From the NCBI GenBank assembly GCA_002451215.1, contig DKBM01000087.1, forward strand, positions 34,980-98,979: a stretch of 64,000 nt of DNA, given 5' to 3'. Positions 1 through 8,769 of the stretch are shown one piece after another. Made by a program: the position numbers and the translations under genes. The first letter of the stretch is position 1. Every line of letters starts with the position of its first letter. The stretch is from SM1-46 sp002451215. Lineage in GTDB: Bacteria > Pseudomonadota > Gammaproteobacteria > Acidiferrobacterales > Sulfurifustaceae. Under the pieces are notes generated by a model, which ran no database searches, was not told the origin of the DNA, and saw only the letters and a list, made by a program, of their open reading frames with translations.

Positions 1-193
1 CGAGACTTTTCCGGTACCCAGTGGCCCGGACGACATGGAGCTGAAGTCCGATGGATCCGAGCTGTGGGTCACGTCGCGCTGGATCAACCGTGTAAGCGTG
101 ATCGACCTCCAGACCAAGAAGCTCAAGCATTCGATCCGCGTCGGCCGCTCACCGCATGGCCTTTACTTCCATGATCATGCGCCGCGTCGCTAG
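1..193 (+). CDS. C-terminal end of a YVTN-type beta-propeller protein (partial)
   Basis: An open frame enters from the left edge and stops at TAG 191-193, giving 63 residues. The visible part contains a short beta-propeller repeat pattern (DGSELWVTSRWINRVSVIDL followed by a TKKLKHSIRVGRSPHGL unit), typical of YVTN/surface-antigen-like propellers that are usually secreted. It overlaps the start of the next gene by about 38 bp on the same strand, which suggests one transcript. The function of the whole protein cannot be read from this fragment. Confidence 0.75.
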   Translation, partial: ETFPVPSGPDDMELKSDGSELWVTSRWINRVSVIDLQTKKLKHSIRVGRSPHGLYFHDHAPRR

Positions 194-920
194 CCTGCTC
201 ACGCTGGCACTGCTGGCGTCGAGCCCCGCCGGCGCCAGCAGCACCGGCTGCCCCGCCGGCACCATCTACCTCAGCTTCGATACCGGCAGCATGCACAGCG
301 CCGAGCTTATTGCCCAGACCCTGCGCGACGAGAACGTAAGAGCGACGTTCTTTCTTGCCAATGAACCGACCTTTCGCGGTGACCATTCGCTCGACGCCGC
401 CTGGGCGCCATACTGGAAACGGCTGGTGGAAGAAGGGCACGTCTTTGGTAACCACACCTGGTCGCACTACATCGCACGCCGCGACGATGGCAGCCACATC
501 CACCTCACCACCATGGGTGGCAAGCCCGTGGTGCTTGATGAGCACCAGTACTGTGAGGAATTGCGCAAGGTCGAGCAGGCCTTTGCACGGCACACCGGCC
601 GCAAACTTTCCGGCCTGTGGCGTGCCCCCGGCGGGCGCACCACGCAGAACAGCATCCGCTACGCGGCGGCCTGCGGTTACCCGCTGCACGTCCACTGGGA
701 CAATGCCGGATTCATCGGTGACGAGCTGCCAAGCGACAAATACCCGAATTCGCTGTTGCTCGAACGCGCGCTAAACAACCTCAAGAGCGGCGACGTAGCC
801 ATGATGCATCTCGGTATCTGGTCGCGGAAGGATCCAGCGGCGCCGATACTGAAATCGCTGATTCAGGGCCTCAAGCGGCGCGGCTTCTGCTTTGGCACGC
901 TCGGGGAAGTACGGCGATGA
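156..920 (+). CDS. Secreted polysaccharide deacetylase (NodB homology domain)
   Basis: 254 residues from ATG 156; in-frame ATGs at 171 and 177 would give a tighter signal peptide (MRRVASLLTLALLASSPAGA), so the export signal is clear but the exact start is not. NodB-family enzymes remove acyl groups from N-acetylated sugars in peptidoglycan or exopolysaccharide. Motif 2 is intact (HTWSH, the metal-binding histidines), and motif 3 is RAPGG. Motif 1, normally (T/S)FDDG, reads SFDTG: the first (catalytic base) Asp is kept, while the second, metal-binding Asp is Thr. A comparable loss is known in PdaA-type enzymes (TFDNG). Substrate unknown. The stop overlaps the next start (ATGATGG), so the two genes are probably translated together. 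Confidence 0.85.
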   Translation: MAFTSMIMRRVASLLTLALLASSPAGASSTGCPAGTIYLSFDTGSMHSAELIAQTLRDENVRATFFLANEPTFRGDHSLDAAWAPYWKRLVEEGHVFGNHTWSHYIARRDDGSHIHLTTMGGKPVVLDEHQYCEELRKVEQAFARHTGRKLSGLWRAPGGRTTQNSIRYAAACGYPLHVHWDNAGFIGDELPSDKYPNSLLLERALNNLKSGDVAMMHLGIWSRKDPAAPILKSLIQGLKRRGFCFGTLGEVRR

Positions 921-1885
921 TGGACTATCTGTATCAGCTCATCGAACCGTTACAGTCCTGGTTATTTCAGGCGTTGGTGCTGCCGACGCTGCATTCGCTC
1001 GGCTTCATGAGTTACGCCGACAGTGCCTACGACGCTACCGGCATTGCCGTACTGGGAATCGCGGAAGTCGCGCTCATCTATGCGCTAATTCGCCCGATCG
1101 AGGCACTCCGTCCGGCAGAGCGCTGGACCGACCGGCGCGGCGCGCGCGTCGATGTACTCTACACACTGCTCTACCGCTCCGGCGCACTGCCGCTTCTTTT
1201 TTTCCTCCTTCTCGGTCCGCTACTCAACTCAGTCGATATCGGCCTGCGCACCCTGGGGTACCTGCCACCCAATCTTGAGGAGCTGATTCCGGGGTTGCAG
1301 GCCGTCCCGCTCCTGGCGTTTTCTTGCTACGTGGTCATCATCGATTTCAGCCTTTACTGGTTCCATCGCGCTCAGCACCGGCTCGACTGGTGGTGGGCGT
1401 TGCATGCCGTACACCACAGCCAGCGGCAGATGTCGCTCTGGACCGACGATCGCAATCATATCCTGGACGGCCTGCTGCATTCTTTCTGGCTCGCGATCCT
1501 GGCGCTCCTCATTGGGGTACCGGGAGCGCAGTTTGCAGCGATCATCTTTCTCATGAAGCTGGTGGAAAGCCTGTCGCATGCCAACGTGCACTTCGGCTTT
1601 GGACCGGTGGGCGACCGGCTACTGGTCAGTCCACGCTACCATCGCGTGCACCACGGCATCGGCGTGGGACACGAGGGTCAGACGCGAGGGTGCAATTTCG
1701 CGACGCTGTTCCCTGTATGGGATGTCCTGTTTCGCACCGCGAATTTCGCGCCGGTATATCCCGCCACCGGCATCCGCGACCAGCTCGACGGCGCAGACTA
1801 CGGCCGCGGATTTCTGGCGCAGCAGGGACTCGCGCTCAGGCGAATGTGGCGCGCGATGCTGCCGGCTCGCCCGACATCTCCCTGA
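917..1885 (+). CDS. Sterol desaturase / fatty acid hydroxylase family membrane protein
   Basis: 322 residues, integral membrane. Family members are di-iron oxygenases of lipids that bind two irons through three histidine boxes. These are visible as HRAQH, HAVHH and HRVHH in the middle and second half, separated by hydrophobic segments; a further HANVH lies between the second and third. The N-terminal third carries two to three hydrophobic helices. It overlaps the deacetylase gene by 4 bp. The 3' end overlaps the convergent LysR gene by 50 bp. The actual lipid substrate cannot be inferred; bacterial members act on hydroxylatable fatty acyl or carotenoid-like chains. Confidence 0.85.
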   Translation: MMDYLYQLIEPLQSWLFQALVLPTLHSLGFMSYADSAYDATGIAVLGIAEVALIYALIRPIEALRPAERWTDRRGARVDVLYTLLYRSGALPLLFFLLLGPLLNSVDIGLRTLGYLPPNLEELIPGLQAVPLLAFSCYVVIIDFSLYWFHRAQHRLDWWWALHAVHHSQRQMSLWTDDRNHILDGLLHSFWLAILALLIGVPGAQFAAIIFLMKLVESLSHANVHFGFGPVGDRLLVSPRYHRVHHGIGVGHEGQTRGCNFATLFPVWDVLFRTANFAPVYPATGIRDQLDGADYGRGFLAQQGLALRRMWRAMLPARPTSP

Positions 1886-2717
1886 GCAGTCCGAGCACCC
1901 GGTTAATCAAACCACGGCGCTGGACGATCGCGTGCGGGAATACCGCGTGGAAAGCGCGATCGAGGGCGGGCGCGTCTGCCACCAGGTGCAGTCGACCGCT
2001 CCCGAGATACTCGTGTGCCATGGGTTCCGCCAGGTAGGCGGTTCCCCCGCCTTCCAACATCAGAGCGAGCGCCATTCGCCCCATCCCGGCGCGTAATCCC
2101 GGTAGCGGCATATCCGGAAAATGTCGCGCGTGGCTCATGGCAAAACTCGTACCCCAATCCACCATGATGTAGTTCTCGCCCACCGCCTGAGGCGCCGAAA
2201 GGCCGGCAGTCGTCGACACCATCACCAGGCGGATTCGCCCGATCTCCTCGAGCTCAAGCTCCGCCATCTGCGGCGGCTCCCACATGAATGCGAGATCAAG
2301 CGCCCCATCGAGTAGCTTGCGGACCAGCACATCCTGGCTGCCGGCCTCCGCCTGCAACGCCACGGACGGCCAATCGCGATGCACCCGTTCGAGCCAGGCC
2401 TGCAAGACGATGTCCCACAGACTGAACATGCCGCCGATCGCCAGTGACTCGCGGTCCTCGGCCTTGAGTGCCGCGTCCTGGCGCGCACGGTTCAGGGTAT
2501 TCAGGATTGACTCGGCGTACTTGATGAGACGCGAGCCCGCCGGGGTGAGCTGGATGTCGTTGCGCGTGCGCGTAAACAGTGCAACGCCGAGATGCTCCTC
2601 GAGCTGGCGGATACGCGCGCTCACCGCAGATTGCGTGAGATACAGGTTTTCGGCGGCGCGTCCGAAATGCCTGGTGCGACTCACCTCGAGAAACGTCTTC
2701 AGCAGGTCCGTGTCCAC
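1836..2717 (-). CDS. LysR-family transcriptional regulator (HdfR-like)
   Basis: 293 residues. The N-terminal winged helix-turn-helix (about residues 1-60) begins MDTDLLKTFLEVSRTRHFGR and includes LTQSAVSARIRQLEEHLGVA, the LysR recognition helix, followed by the linker helix. Residues from about 90 onward form the periplasmic-binding-protein-like effector domain. The N-terminal signature resembles HdfR. It is transcribed away from the small secreted gene at 2867, with 149 bp between them, the usual place for a LysR operator. The 3' end runs 50 bp into the desaturase gene. Effector unknown. Confidence 0.9.
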   Translation of the reverse strand: MDTDLLKTFLEVSRTRHFGRAAENLYLTQSAVSARIRQLEEHLGVALFTRTRNDIQLTPAGSRLIKYAESILNTLNRARQDAALKAEDRESLAIGGMFSLWDIVLQAWLERVHRDWPSVALQAEAGSQDVLVRKLLDGALDLAFMWEPPQMAELELEEIGRIRLVMVSTTAGLSAPQAVGENYIMVDWGTSFAMSHARHFPDMPLPGLRAGMGRMALALMLEGGGTAYLAEPMAHEYLGSGRLHLVADAPALDRAFHAVFPHAIVQRRGLINRVLGLLREMSGEPAASRATFA

Positions 2718-2866
2718 CGCGCTCCCTTTCGCATCTTGATTGCGACGATCATTTCATTTTGTTGTACATCCCTCAAGTGCTCCCCTATATACGCGCCATC
2801 CACCACGCGCATCTTGGGGCGCCTCGGTGGGAGAGCGAAATCAACGGTTTGCAAGAGGTGACACAC

Positions 2867-3097
2867 ATGAAGCACATCGCAAAACTGATCGGAGCCGCCG
2901 CTGTAGTGATCAGCGCAGCTGCATTAGCGGTTGAGCCGGCGAAACCCCTGCCCATAAACGAAACGAATGAGCAGAAGTGCGCCCGGTGGGCGGACCATGA
3001 CAACCTGCAAGGGGATAGCCGTGCCGAGTTCTTCAAGGACTGCCTGATCGACCTCAAGGTCGCCGACCCCAAAGACGAGGGCGGTGGCGACGAGTAA
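2867..3097 (+). CDS. Small secreted hypothetical protein
   Basis: 76 residues from ATG 2867, preceded by a good ribosome binding site (AAGAGGTG, 2853-2860). The first about 23 residues are a Sec signal peptide (MKHIAKLIGAAAVVISAAAL). The mature part is short, acidic at the end, and has two cysteines (QKCARWADHD and FKDCLIDL) that could form one disulfide. No family recognised. It sits divergent to the LysR gene and ends just before a hairpin terminator candidate. Confidence 0.65.
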   Translation: MKHIAKLIGAAAVVISAAALAVEPAKPLPINETNEQKCARWADHDNLQGDSRAEFFKDCLIDLKVADPKDEGGGDE

Positions 3098-3107
3098 GTA
3101 CACCAGT

Positions 3108-3136
3108 CGGGATGCCCGCCCTGAGCGGGCATCCCG
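3108..3136 (+). terminator. Perfect 12-bp hairpin after the small secreted gene
   Basis: CGGGATGCCCGC (3108-3119), loop CCTGA, then the exact reverse complement GCGGGCATCCCG (3125-3136), 11 bases after the stop at 3097. There is no clear T tract, so it may be an mRNA-stabilising or Rho-assisted end rather than a canonical intrinsic terminator. Confidence 0.45.
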
Positions 3137-3310
3137 ATTCAGGTACTCGACACCAACGGAGCCGAACAAGAACTACCCATTGGTCCATCCGCCCCGTCAT
3201 CCGTTTTCACGCCGGGGTGGATTCCTTTTTCCCAGTTTCTCAAATGCTGAATCCCGGACTGCCACCGCACCCGGGGCGAGGCTCCTGTAAACCAACAAAC
3301 CATCAGGCCC

Positions 3311-4387
3311 ATGCCATCACGAACATCTGAAGAACCCCCGAGTCTGTCGGGGATGATCCCCCCACGAAGTGCTTTCGGATCGTCCCCGTTATCCCCTGAC
3401 ATCCCGCATCAATTCCCGCTGCCCGGCACGTTTGCGCCGCTCGGCCCCGTCCCCGACCTCCAGACTTTTTCGCTCGATGCGCGTTCGCTCTTTGAGCACT
3501 ATGCGCGCAAGGTCGGTGTACCGCTTTCGGACTACACGTTTGCGATCAACTTGCTGTGGCTGCCGGCCGGCGGAGGCCACTTCGCGCTCATCGACGACTG
3601 CTTCTGCCTTTTCTGTCTCGACGAAGATGGGCTCAGCATGCCACTGCCGCCGCTTGGTACAGGCGAACGGCAGCCTGCTGCGCTGGCCGAGTGCCTCCGG
3701 TTGATGGACGAGTACAACGCCTCACCCACCCTGAGCACGGTGGAATTCGTTTACCGTGATTTCCTGAACGTCGCCGGCATCGCGGGGTCCGATGGTGGGC
3801 CATGGCTCGTCGAGCGTAGCCTGCCAGACTACATCTACCGCACCGCGGACCTCATCGAACTGCGTGGCAATGCCTACAAGAGCAAGCGCAGCGAGATTAA
3901 CCAATTTCGTCGTGCCCACCCGAACCATCGTCTCGAGACACTCGGTCCACAACACTTCGATGGCATCCGCGACCTGTACGATACCTGGTTGCGCAACCGC
4001 ATTGCCTATCTGCCGAGTGAAGCGATTGGCGCGTTCTATGACACTGTCGAGCAGGAGCGCGTCGCCGTAGAACGGGCGCTCGCCCACTACCATACCCTAG
4101 CGCTGGAGGGCCTGTGCCTGTTCATTGATGATCGGCTGGAAGGTTTCACCTTCGGTGAGCGGATCACCGCAGACGTTGGCAACGTGCTGGTCGAGAAGAC
4201 CAACTTCGCCATCTCGGGATCTGCGCAGTACCTGTTTCGTGAGTTCGCCAAAACCTTCAGCGACTGCACCTATCTCAATGTCGGCGACGACCTGGGGCTA
4301 GAAAACCTGCGACGGGTAAAGATGAGCTATCGTCCGGCGCTGTTCGGGGACAAGGTCACCTTACGCCGCAATCCAGCCGGGAGCTGA
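3311..4387 (+). CDS. DUF2156-type (phosphatidylglycerol lysyltransferase C-terminal-like) protein
   Basis: 358 residues from ATG 3311; the first about 40 residues are low in structure and the true start may be ATG 3353. The core resembles DUF2156/LPG-synthase C-terminal domains, a double GNAT fold: see YRTADLIELRGNAYKSKRSE (the G-x-x-y-K-x-K-R region), and near the end GSAQYLFREFAKTF and YLNVGDDLGLENLRRVKMSY. Stand-alone cytoplasmic forms are common and their acceptor is unknown. The GNAT gene 4 bp downstream probably belongs to the same transcript. Confidence 0.75.
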   Translation: MPSRTSEEPPSLSGMIPPRSAFGSSPLSPDIPHQFPLPGTFAPLGPVPDLQTFSLDARSLFEHYARKVGVPLSDYTFAINLLWLPAGGGHFALIDDCFCLFCLDEDGLSMPLPPLGTGERQPAALAECLRLMDEYNASPTLSTVEFVYRDFLNVAGIAGSDGGPWLVERSLPDYIYRTADLIELRGNAYKSKRSEINQFRRAHPNHRLETLGPQHFDGIRDLYDTWLRNRIAYLPSEAIGAFYDTVEQERVAVERALAHYHTLALEGLCLFIDDRLEGFTFGERITADVGNVLVEKTNFAISGSAQYLFREFAKTFSDCTYLNVGDDLGLENLRRVKMSYRPALFGDKVTLRRNPAGS

Positions 4388-4391
4388 GGCC

Positions 4392-4892
4392 GTGCTCAAC
4401 TGGACTATCCGACCTGCGGTACCAGAGGATCTGGAAGCGCTGACTGCACTGGAGGCACGCTTCCCGAGCGATCGGTTGCGCCGCGAGAGTTGGCGACGCT
4501 TTGTCGGTGCGCGCAGCGCCGAAGTCTGGGTGGCAGACCGGGCGGGCAGCGTGGCGGGCGATGCGGTGGTGCTGTATCGCCGCAACAGCCGCCGGGCACG
4601 GCTCTACTCGCTGGTCGTGAGTGACTGCTGCAGCGGACAGGGGATTGGTCGTGCGCTGCTGAGCGTCTGCGAGCGGGCCGCCCGGCGCCGCGGCTGCCGT
4701 GAGCTGGTGCTGGAAGTAAGGCCCGACAACGCTGCCGCGCTCGCGCTCTACCAGACGTCCGATTACCGGGTCATCCGGCGGCGCGAAGAATTCTACGAGG
4801 ATGGGTCTGCCGCGCTACTGCTCGGCAAGACACTCGAAGCGGCCACATTGCCCTCGGTACACACCGGCGACTTGGCGAGCAGCTACGCCTGA
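4392..4892 (+). CDS. GNAT-family N-acetyltransferase (RimI-like)
   Basis: 166 residues from GTG 4392, 4 bases after the stop of the DUF2156 gene. The acetyl-CoA-binding motif is SGQGIGRALLSVCE (Q/R-x-x-G-x-G/A). It is followed by ELVLEVRPDNAAALALYQTS, the RimI-type N-A-A-x-x-L-Y segment, and DYRVIRRREEFYEDG, as in ribosomal-protein alanine acetyltransferases. In related genomes DUF2156 and GNAT genes are sometimes followed by ATP-grasp or C39 peptidase genes; none is present here. Substrate unknown. Confidence 0.85.
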   Translation: MLNWTIRPAVPEDLEALTALEARFPSDRLRRESWRRFVGARSAEVWVADRAGSVAGDAVVLYRRNSRRARLYSLVVSDCCSGQGIGRALLSVCERAARRRGCRELVLEVRPDNAAALALYQTSDYRVIRRREEFYEDGSAALLLGKTLEAATLPSVHTGDLASSYA

Positions 4893-5503
4893 CTACCGGC
4901 GGCGCGTGTCGTGCCGCGCAGTTCCCACCACAGCCGGTAACCAAGCAGCGCCGCGAGTATCAGCGCGTACAGCGCCGGTTCGCGGATGTCGGACTTTACC
5001 AGCCAGAGAAAATGCACCACGCCGCCAACACCGATCAGGTACACGAGGCGGTGCAGCCGTTGCCAGCGACGCCCGCCGAGCCGCCGGACCATTGCGTTAG
5101 TAGAGGTCAGCGCCAGCGGGATGAGGAGGAGAAGACTCGCGAAGCCCACCGTAATGTAGGGACGTTTGGCGATATCCTTCAGGATTTCCGGCAGATTGAA
5201 GTACTGATCGAGCAGCGCGTAGGTCAGAAAGTGAACACAGGCGTAAAAGAAGGCAAATAACCCGAGCATCCGGCGCAGCCGAATCAGCCAATGCCAGCCA
5301 CTGATGCGCCGCAGCGGCGTCACGGTGAGCGTGATCAGCAGGAACCGCAATGTCCAGTCGCCAGTGTAGCGATTCAGCGTCTCGATGGGATTGGTGCCCA
5401 GATCACTGGCAAACGCGCGCCACACGATCCATGCAAATGGCACGAGGCTCACAACAAATACCAGCGGCTTCAACACGCCGCCGATCCAGTCACGCGGGAC
5501 CAT
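4883..5503 (-). CDS. msrQ: MsrQ, heme-binding membrane subunit of the MsrPQ system
   Basis: About 206 residues from ATG 5503; upstream in-frame GTG 5506 and TTG 5515 exist, but alignment of the first helix with known MsrQ proteins favours 5503. Six hydrophobic helices and conserved histidines (WHWLIRLRRMLG, CVHFLTYALLDQYF, LHRLVYLIGVGGVVHF) fit the YedZ b-type heme protein that passes electrons from quinones or flavin to MsrP. It lies just downstream of msrP on the same strand. Its 3' end overlaps the convergent GNAT gene by 10 bp. Confidence 0.92.
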   Translation of the reverse strand: MVPRDWIGGVLKPLVFVVSLVPFAWIVWRAFASDLGTNPIETLNRYTGDWTLRFLLITLTVTPLRRISGWHWLIRLRRMLGLFAFFYACVHFLTYALLDQYFNLPEILKDIAKRPYITVGFASLLLLIPLALTSTNAMVRRLGGRRWQRLHRLVYLIGVGGVVHFLWLVKSDIREPALYALILAALLGYRLWWELRGTTRAAGSQA

Positions 5504-5511
5504 CACTCGGA

Positions 5512-6489
5512 TCAATAGTACTTGCGCAGGTCCATGCCGGTGTAAAGGCGCGCCACCTGCTCGGCATAGCCGTTGAACATCAGGGTCTCGCGCTTGGCGC
5601 TGAACAGTCCATCTTCACCGATGCGTCGCTCGCGCGCCTGACTCCATCGCGGGTGGTCGACCTTGGGATTCACGTTGGCGTAGAAACCGTATTCATGCAG
5701 GGCCGCCTGCATCCAGCTTGACAGCGGCTGGCGCTCGACCAGACGAATGCGCACGATTGACTTGATACCCTTGAAGCCATATTTCCAGGGCACCACCAGA
5801 CGCAGCGGCGCACCGTTCTGGTTGGGCAACACCTCCCCGAAGACGCCGACCGCAAGGATCGTGAGCGGATGCATGGCCTCATCGAGGCGCAGTCCTTCGA
5901 TGTACGGCCAGTCAAGCCCGGTGCCGAGAAGACCGGGGCGCTGGCCTGGCATCCGCTCGGGATCGTGCAAGGTCGTGAATTCCACGAACTTGGCCCGCGA
6001 GGTGGGTTCGGCACGCTTTAGGACCTCTGCCAACGGGAACCCCACCCAGGGAATCACCATCGACCAGGCCTCAACGCAGCGCATGCGATAGATGCGCTCT
6101 TCAAGGGCGTAGGGCCGCACGAAGTCCTCAAGCTGGTAAACGGCCGGTCGCCGGCACGCGCCCTCAACGGCAATCGTCCACGGCCGGGTCCGGAAGCCGC
6201 GGGCGTTGCTCGCCGGGTCGGACTTGTCGGTCCCGAACTCGTAGAAATTGTTATACGTCGTCACATCCTTGTAGGACGTGACTCTGTCGACGATTGTGGT
6301 GCTGCCCTTGCGAACGCCCGCGAGCTTGCCGCTGCTCGGCAAAACGGCTGCTTGCGCAGGCATCAGGCCCGGAACCGCACCGATAATACCTGCAGCGATC
6401 GCGTCGCGCAGAAAGCGGCGGCGCTCGTGGTAAATATGCGCCGGAGTGATTTCGGAGGATGAAATCTCAGCGGGCTTCTTGATCAGCAT
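5512..6489 (-). CDS. msrP: MsrP, periplasmic methionine sulfoxide reductase (molybdopterin)
   Basis: 325 residues from ATG 6489. A twin-arginine signal is present at about residues 23-45 (RRRFLRDAIAAGIIG). The catalytic oxidoreductase-molybdopterin domain follows, with YRMRCVEAWSMVIPW containing the Mo-coordinating cysteine, and PWKYGFKGIKSIVRI. MsrP repairs oxidised methionines of periplasmic proteins using electrons from MsrQ. The C-terminus (GYAEQVARLYTGMDLRKYY) matches the family end. First gene of the msrPQ operon; the upstream 120 bp show no obvious operator. Confidence 0.95.
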   Translation of the reverse strand: MLIKKPAEISSSEITPAHIYHERRRFLRDAIAAGIIGAVPGLMPAQAAVLPSSGKLAGVRKGSTTIVDRVTSYKDVTTYNNFYEFGTDKSDPASNARGFRTRPWTIAVEGACRRPAVYQLEDFVRPYALEERIYRMRCVEAWSMVIPWVGFPLAEVLKRAEPTSRAKFVEFTTLHDPERMPGQRPGLLGTGLDWPYIEGLRLDEAMHPLTILAVGVFGEVLPNQNGAPLRLVVPWKYGFKGIKSIVRIRLVERQPLSSWMQAALHEYGFYANVNPKVDHPRWSQARERRIGEDGLFSAKRETLMFNGYAEQVARLYTGMDLRKYY

Positions 6490-6628
6490 ATGCAGGGGTA
6501 TCCGATTGGGATTGTCTGCTCGTTCGTTACGACCGGACGCCGGAACAGAAGTGCCCGCGCCCGTAAGCTTAGTCGCAGAACGAACGACAAACTAACACTG
6601 TCCATCGTAAATGATCTGCCTGTCAGAA

Positions 6629-7417
6629 ATGAAGATTTCCGCGCTGCTTCTGGGCATTTTGCTCAGCCTCGCTCCAGCCACTTCAGTGTTCGCCGCTGAC
6701 ACCAGCAAGGTCTGCCAAGGACAGAGCCCCGGTTTTCGGGCCGCCCTGATCGAACTCTACACATCGGAGGGTTGCAGCAGTTGCCCACCGGCTGACGACT
6801 GGTTGCGCCGGCTGCCGCGCGACGATCTCGAATCGGGAAGGGTCGTGCCACTTGCACTGCACGTGGATTACTGGAATCACCTGGGATGGCGTGATCCGTT
6901 CTCGCAGCCACAGTTCACCACACGCCAGCGCACGTTGGCCGCGCGCAACCATTCACGAACGATCTACACCCCGGGACTGTTCCTGAATGGGCAGGAGTGG
7001 CGCGGCTGGCACCGCGACCATCTGGCCGCGCGCACGGCGGACCTGGCCACAGAACGTCCGGCGGCCAATATCCAGCTGAGTGCGTCCGCTCGTGACAACA
7101 CCATGCAGCTACGCGGCGCCGTAAGCTGGAATCGTGACTTCCCCCAACATGTGGCGCTGTATATCGCAGTACTGGAAAGCGATTTGGTCACTCACATCGC
7201 TGCCGGCGAAAACGCGGGCCGCACATTGCACCATGGCCATGTGGTGCGTTACCTCAGTGACGCAATCGTGCTCACGCCCCAAGCAGCAAAGTTTGAACAC
7301 AGGCTAGCGCTCCCCGCGGCCTGGAAGCGTACCAGTCTCGGCGTGGCTGCATTTGTCGAGGACAGCGCAAACGGGGAGATTCTTCAAGCGGTGTCGCTGC
7401 CCCGTTGTCCCGGCTAA
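6629..7417 (+). CDS. DUF1223 family secreted thioredoxin-like protein
   Basis: 262 residues from ATG 6629, chosen because MKISALLLGILLSLAPATSVFA makes a clean signal peptide; an upstream ATG at 6611 adds six residues. The mature N-terminus holds the DUF1223 signature ELYTSEGCSSCPPADDWL with a CxxC, then HVDYWNHLGWRDPF. The fold is thioredoxin-like in the first half with a beta-rich second half. Function in the family is unproven; the CxxC and export suggest a periplasmic redox role, fitting the adjacent msrPQ. No strong ribosome site is visible at either start. Confidence 0.85.
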   Translation: MKISALLLGILLSLAPATSVFAADTSKVCQGQSPGFRAALIELYTSEGCSSCPPADDWLRRLPRDDLESGRVVPLALHVDYWNHLGWRDPFSQPQFTTRQRTLAARNHSRTIYTPGLFLNGQEWRGWHRDHLAARTADLATERPAANIQLSASARDNTMQLRGAVSWNRDFPQHVALYIAVLESDLVTHIAAGENAGRTLHHGHVVRYLSDAIVLTPQAAKFEHRLALPAAWKRTSLGVAAFVEDSANGEILQAVSLPRCPG

Positions 7418-7510
7418 TTACGCCCGCACTGGCCTCGCCTACCACCGCACGCAATAATTGACCGTAGCCGCTAATATCCGGGAGGCGGACATTCGGGGGT
7501 CGAAATACGA

Positions 7511-7547
7511 AAAGAAAGGCCCGCCGCTCCTTTCGGTCCGGCGGGCC
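7511..7547 (-). terminator. Intrinsic terminator of htpX
   Basis: On the minus strand: stem GGCCCGCCG / CGGCGGGCC (arms 7539-7547 and 7518-7526 in plus coordinates) with a 12-base loop, followed by a T-rich run (complement of 7511-7517). It lies 20 bases past the htpX stop. Confidence 0.8.
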
Positions 7548-7566
7548 TGCTGACCAACGCCTGCAA

Positions 7567-8451
7567 TTACTGGCCGCCGCGCAGCGCCGCGATGCGCTCA
7601 TCAAGCGGCGGGTGCGACATGAAGAGTCGCTTCAGCCCGCTGCCAATACCGCCATTGATGCCGAATGCAGCCATCTGGTTTGGCAGCGCGGCCGGCTCAT
7701 GGGCGCGCTTCAGCGCCTCGAGCGCGGCAATCATCTTTTCGCGACCAGCCAGCTTTGCACCACCCGAATCGGCGCGGAACTCGCGCTGACGCGAGAACCA
7801 CATCACGATCATGCTGGCGAGAATGCCAAGCACGATCTCGGCCACGATGCTCGTCACCCAGTAGCCGATGCCCGGGCCGCTGCTCTCGCTGTCGCGGCGC
7901 AGGAAACTGTCGACCACGAAACCGGCCACGCGCGCGAGGAAGATGACGAAGGTGTTGACCACGCCCTGGATGAGCGTGAGCGTCACCATGTCGCCATTGG
8001 CCACGTGCGAAATCTCGTGGCCCAACACCGCCTCGGCCTCCGCCTGACTCATGTTGGCGAGCAGGCCGGTGCTGACCGCGACCAGCGCATTGTTGCGGTT
8101 CATGCCCGTAGCAAAGGCATTGATGTCCGGCGCATCGTAGATCGCCACCTCCGGCATGCCGATTCCGGCCTGCTTGGCCTGGCGGCGCACGGTCTCAAGC
8201 AACCATTGCTCTTCGCTGTTGCGGGGCTGCTCGATCACCACCGCGCCGGTGCTGCGCTTGGCCATCCACTTGGAAATGGCGAGCGAAATGAACGACCCGG
8301 CGAAACCGATCACGGCCGCGAACGCAAGCAGCATCGTGTAGTCGATTCCCTGGGCCGTGAGGAAGCGGTCAACGCCCAGCAGGCGCACCGACATGCTCAG
8401 CACAATCAGGATCGCAAGGTTGGTCAGGACAAATAGCGCAATTCGCTTCAT
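7567..8451 (-). CDS. htpX: HtpX, membrane zinc metalloprotease (M48B)
   Basis: 294 residues from ATG 8451. Two N-terminal membrane helices (IALFVLTNLAILIVLSMSV and TMLLAFAAVIGFAGSFISLA) are followed by the catalytic HEXXH in VLGHEISHVANGD. Two more hydrophobic segments follow, then the zinc-ligand glutamate in REFRADSGGAKLAG. The C-terminal MSHPPLDERIAALR is the family signature. HtpX degrades misfolded inner-membrane proteins and works beside FtsH. Monocistronic, with its own terminator. Confidence 0.96.
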   Translation of the reverse strand: MKRIALFVLTNLAILIVLSMSVRLLGVDRFLTAQGIDYTMLLAFAAVIGFAGSFISLAISKWMAKRSTGAVVIEQPRNSEEQWLLETVRRQAKQAGIGMPEVAIYDAPDINAFATGMNRNNALVAVSTGLLANMSQAEAEAVLGHEISHVANGDMVTLTLIQGVVNTFVIFLARVAGFVVDSFLRRDSESSGPGIGYWVTSIVAEIVLGILASMIVMWFSRQREFRADSGGAKLAGREKMIAALEALKRAHEPAALPNQMAAFGINGGIGSGLKRLFMSHPPLDERIAALRGGQ

Positions 8452-8769
8452 AAACTTGAGGACTCTCCCAGTTTGGGTTGTGACCCGGAACGATCTGTTA
8501 GATTGGGGTGCCGGCCGACAGGTTCAACCGCCCACCCCCTGGCCCGGGCTATTCTACCCCGGCCCGCTCGGGCACAGGCAATTGCACATGGCGGCATCGA
8601 GCAAATACGCTGCTCGTGTCAATTGCCGACGGTGTACACATGGCAGACTTGCAGCGAATCACGCGGAAATTCCGAGCCGGAATCCGCAGGGCCTTTTCCC
8701 CAGAGTGCGAAGGGGTTCAGGCGCGCCGCTTTTTGGGCCAAAATAGCCCGCCTGACGACACGGACGAAC
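8452..8769. other. Intergenic region between divergent htpX and the coiled-coil gene
   Basis: 318 bases. It must hold promoters for both flanking genes, but no convincing -35/-10 pair or repeat was found. An open frame extends upstream of 8770, but its composition and lack of a start near a ribosome site argue against coding. Confidence 0.4.
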
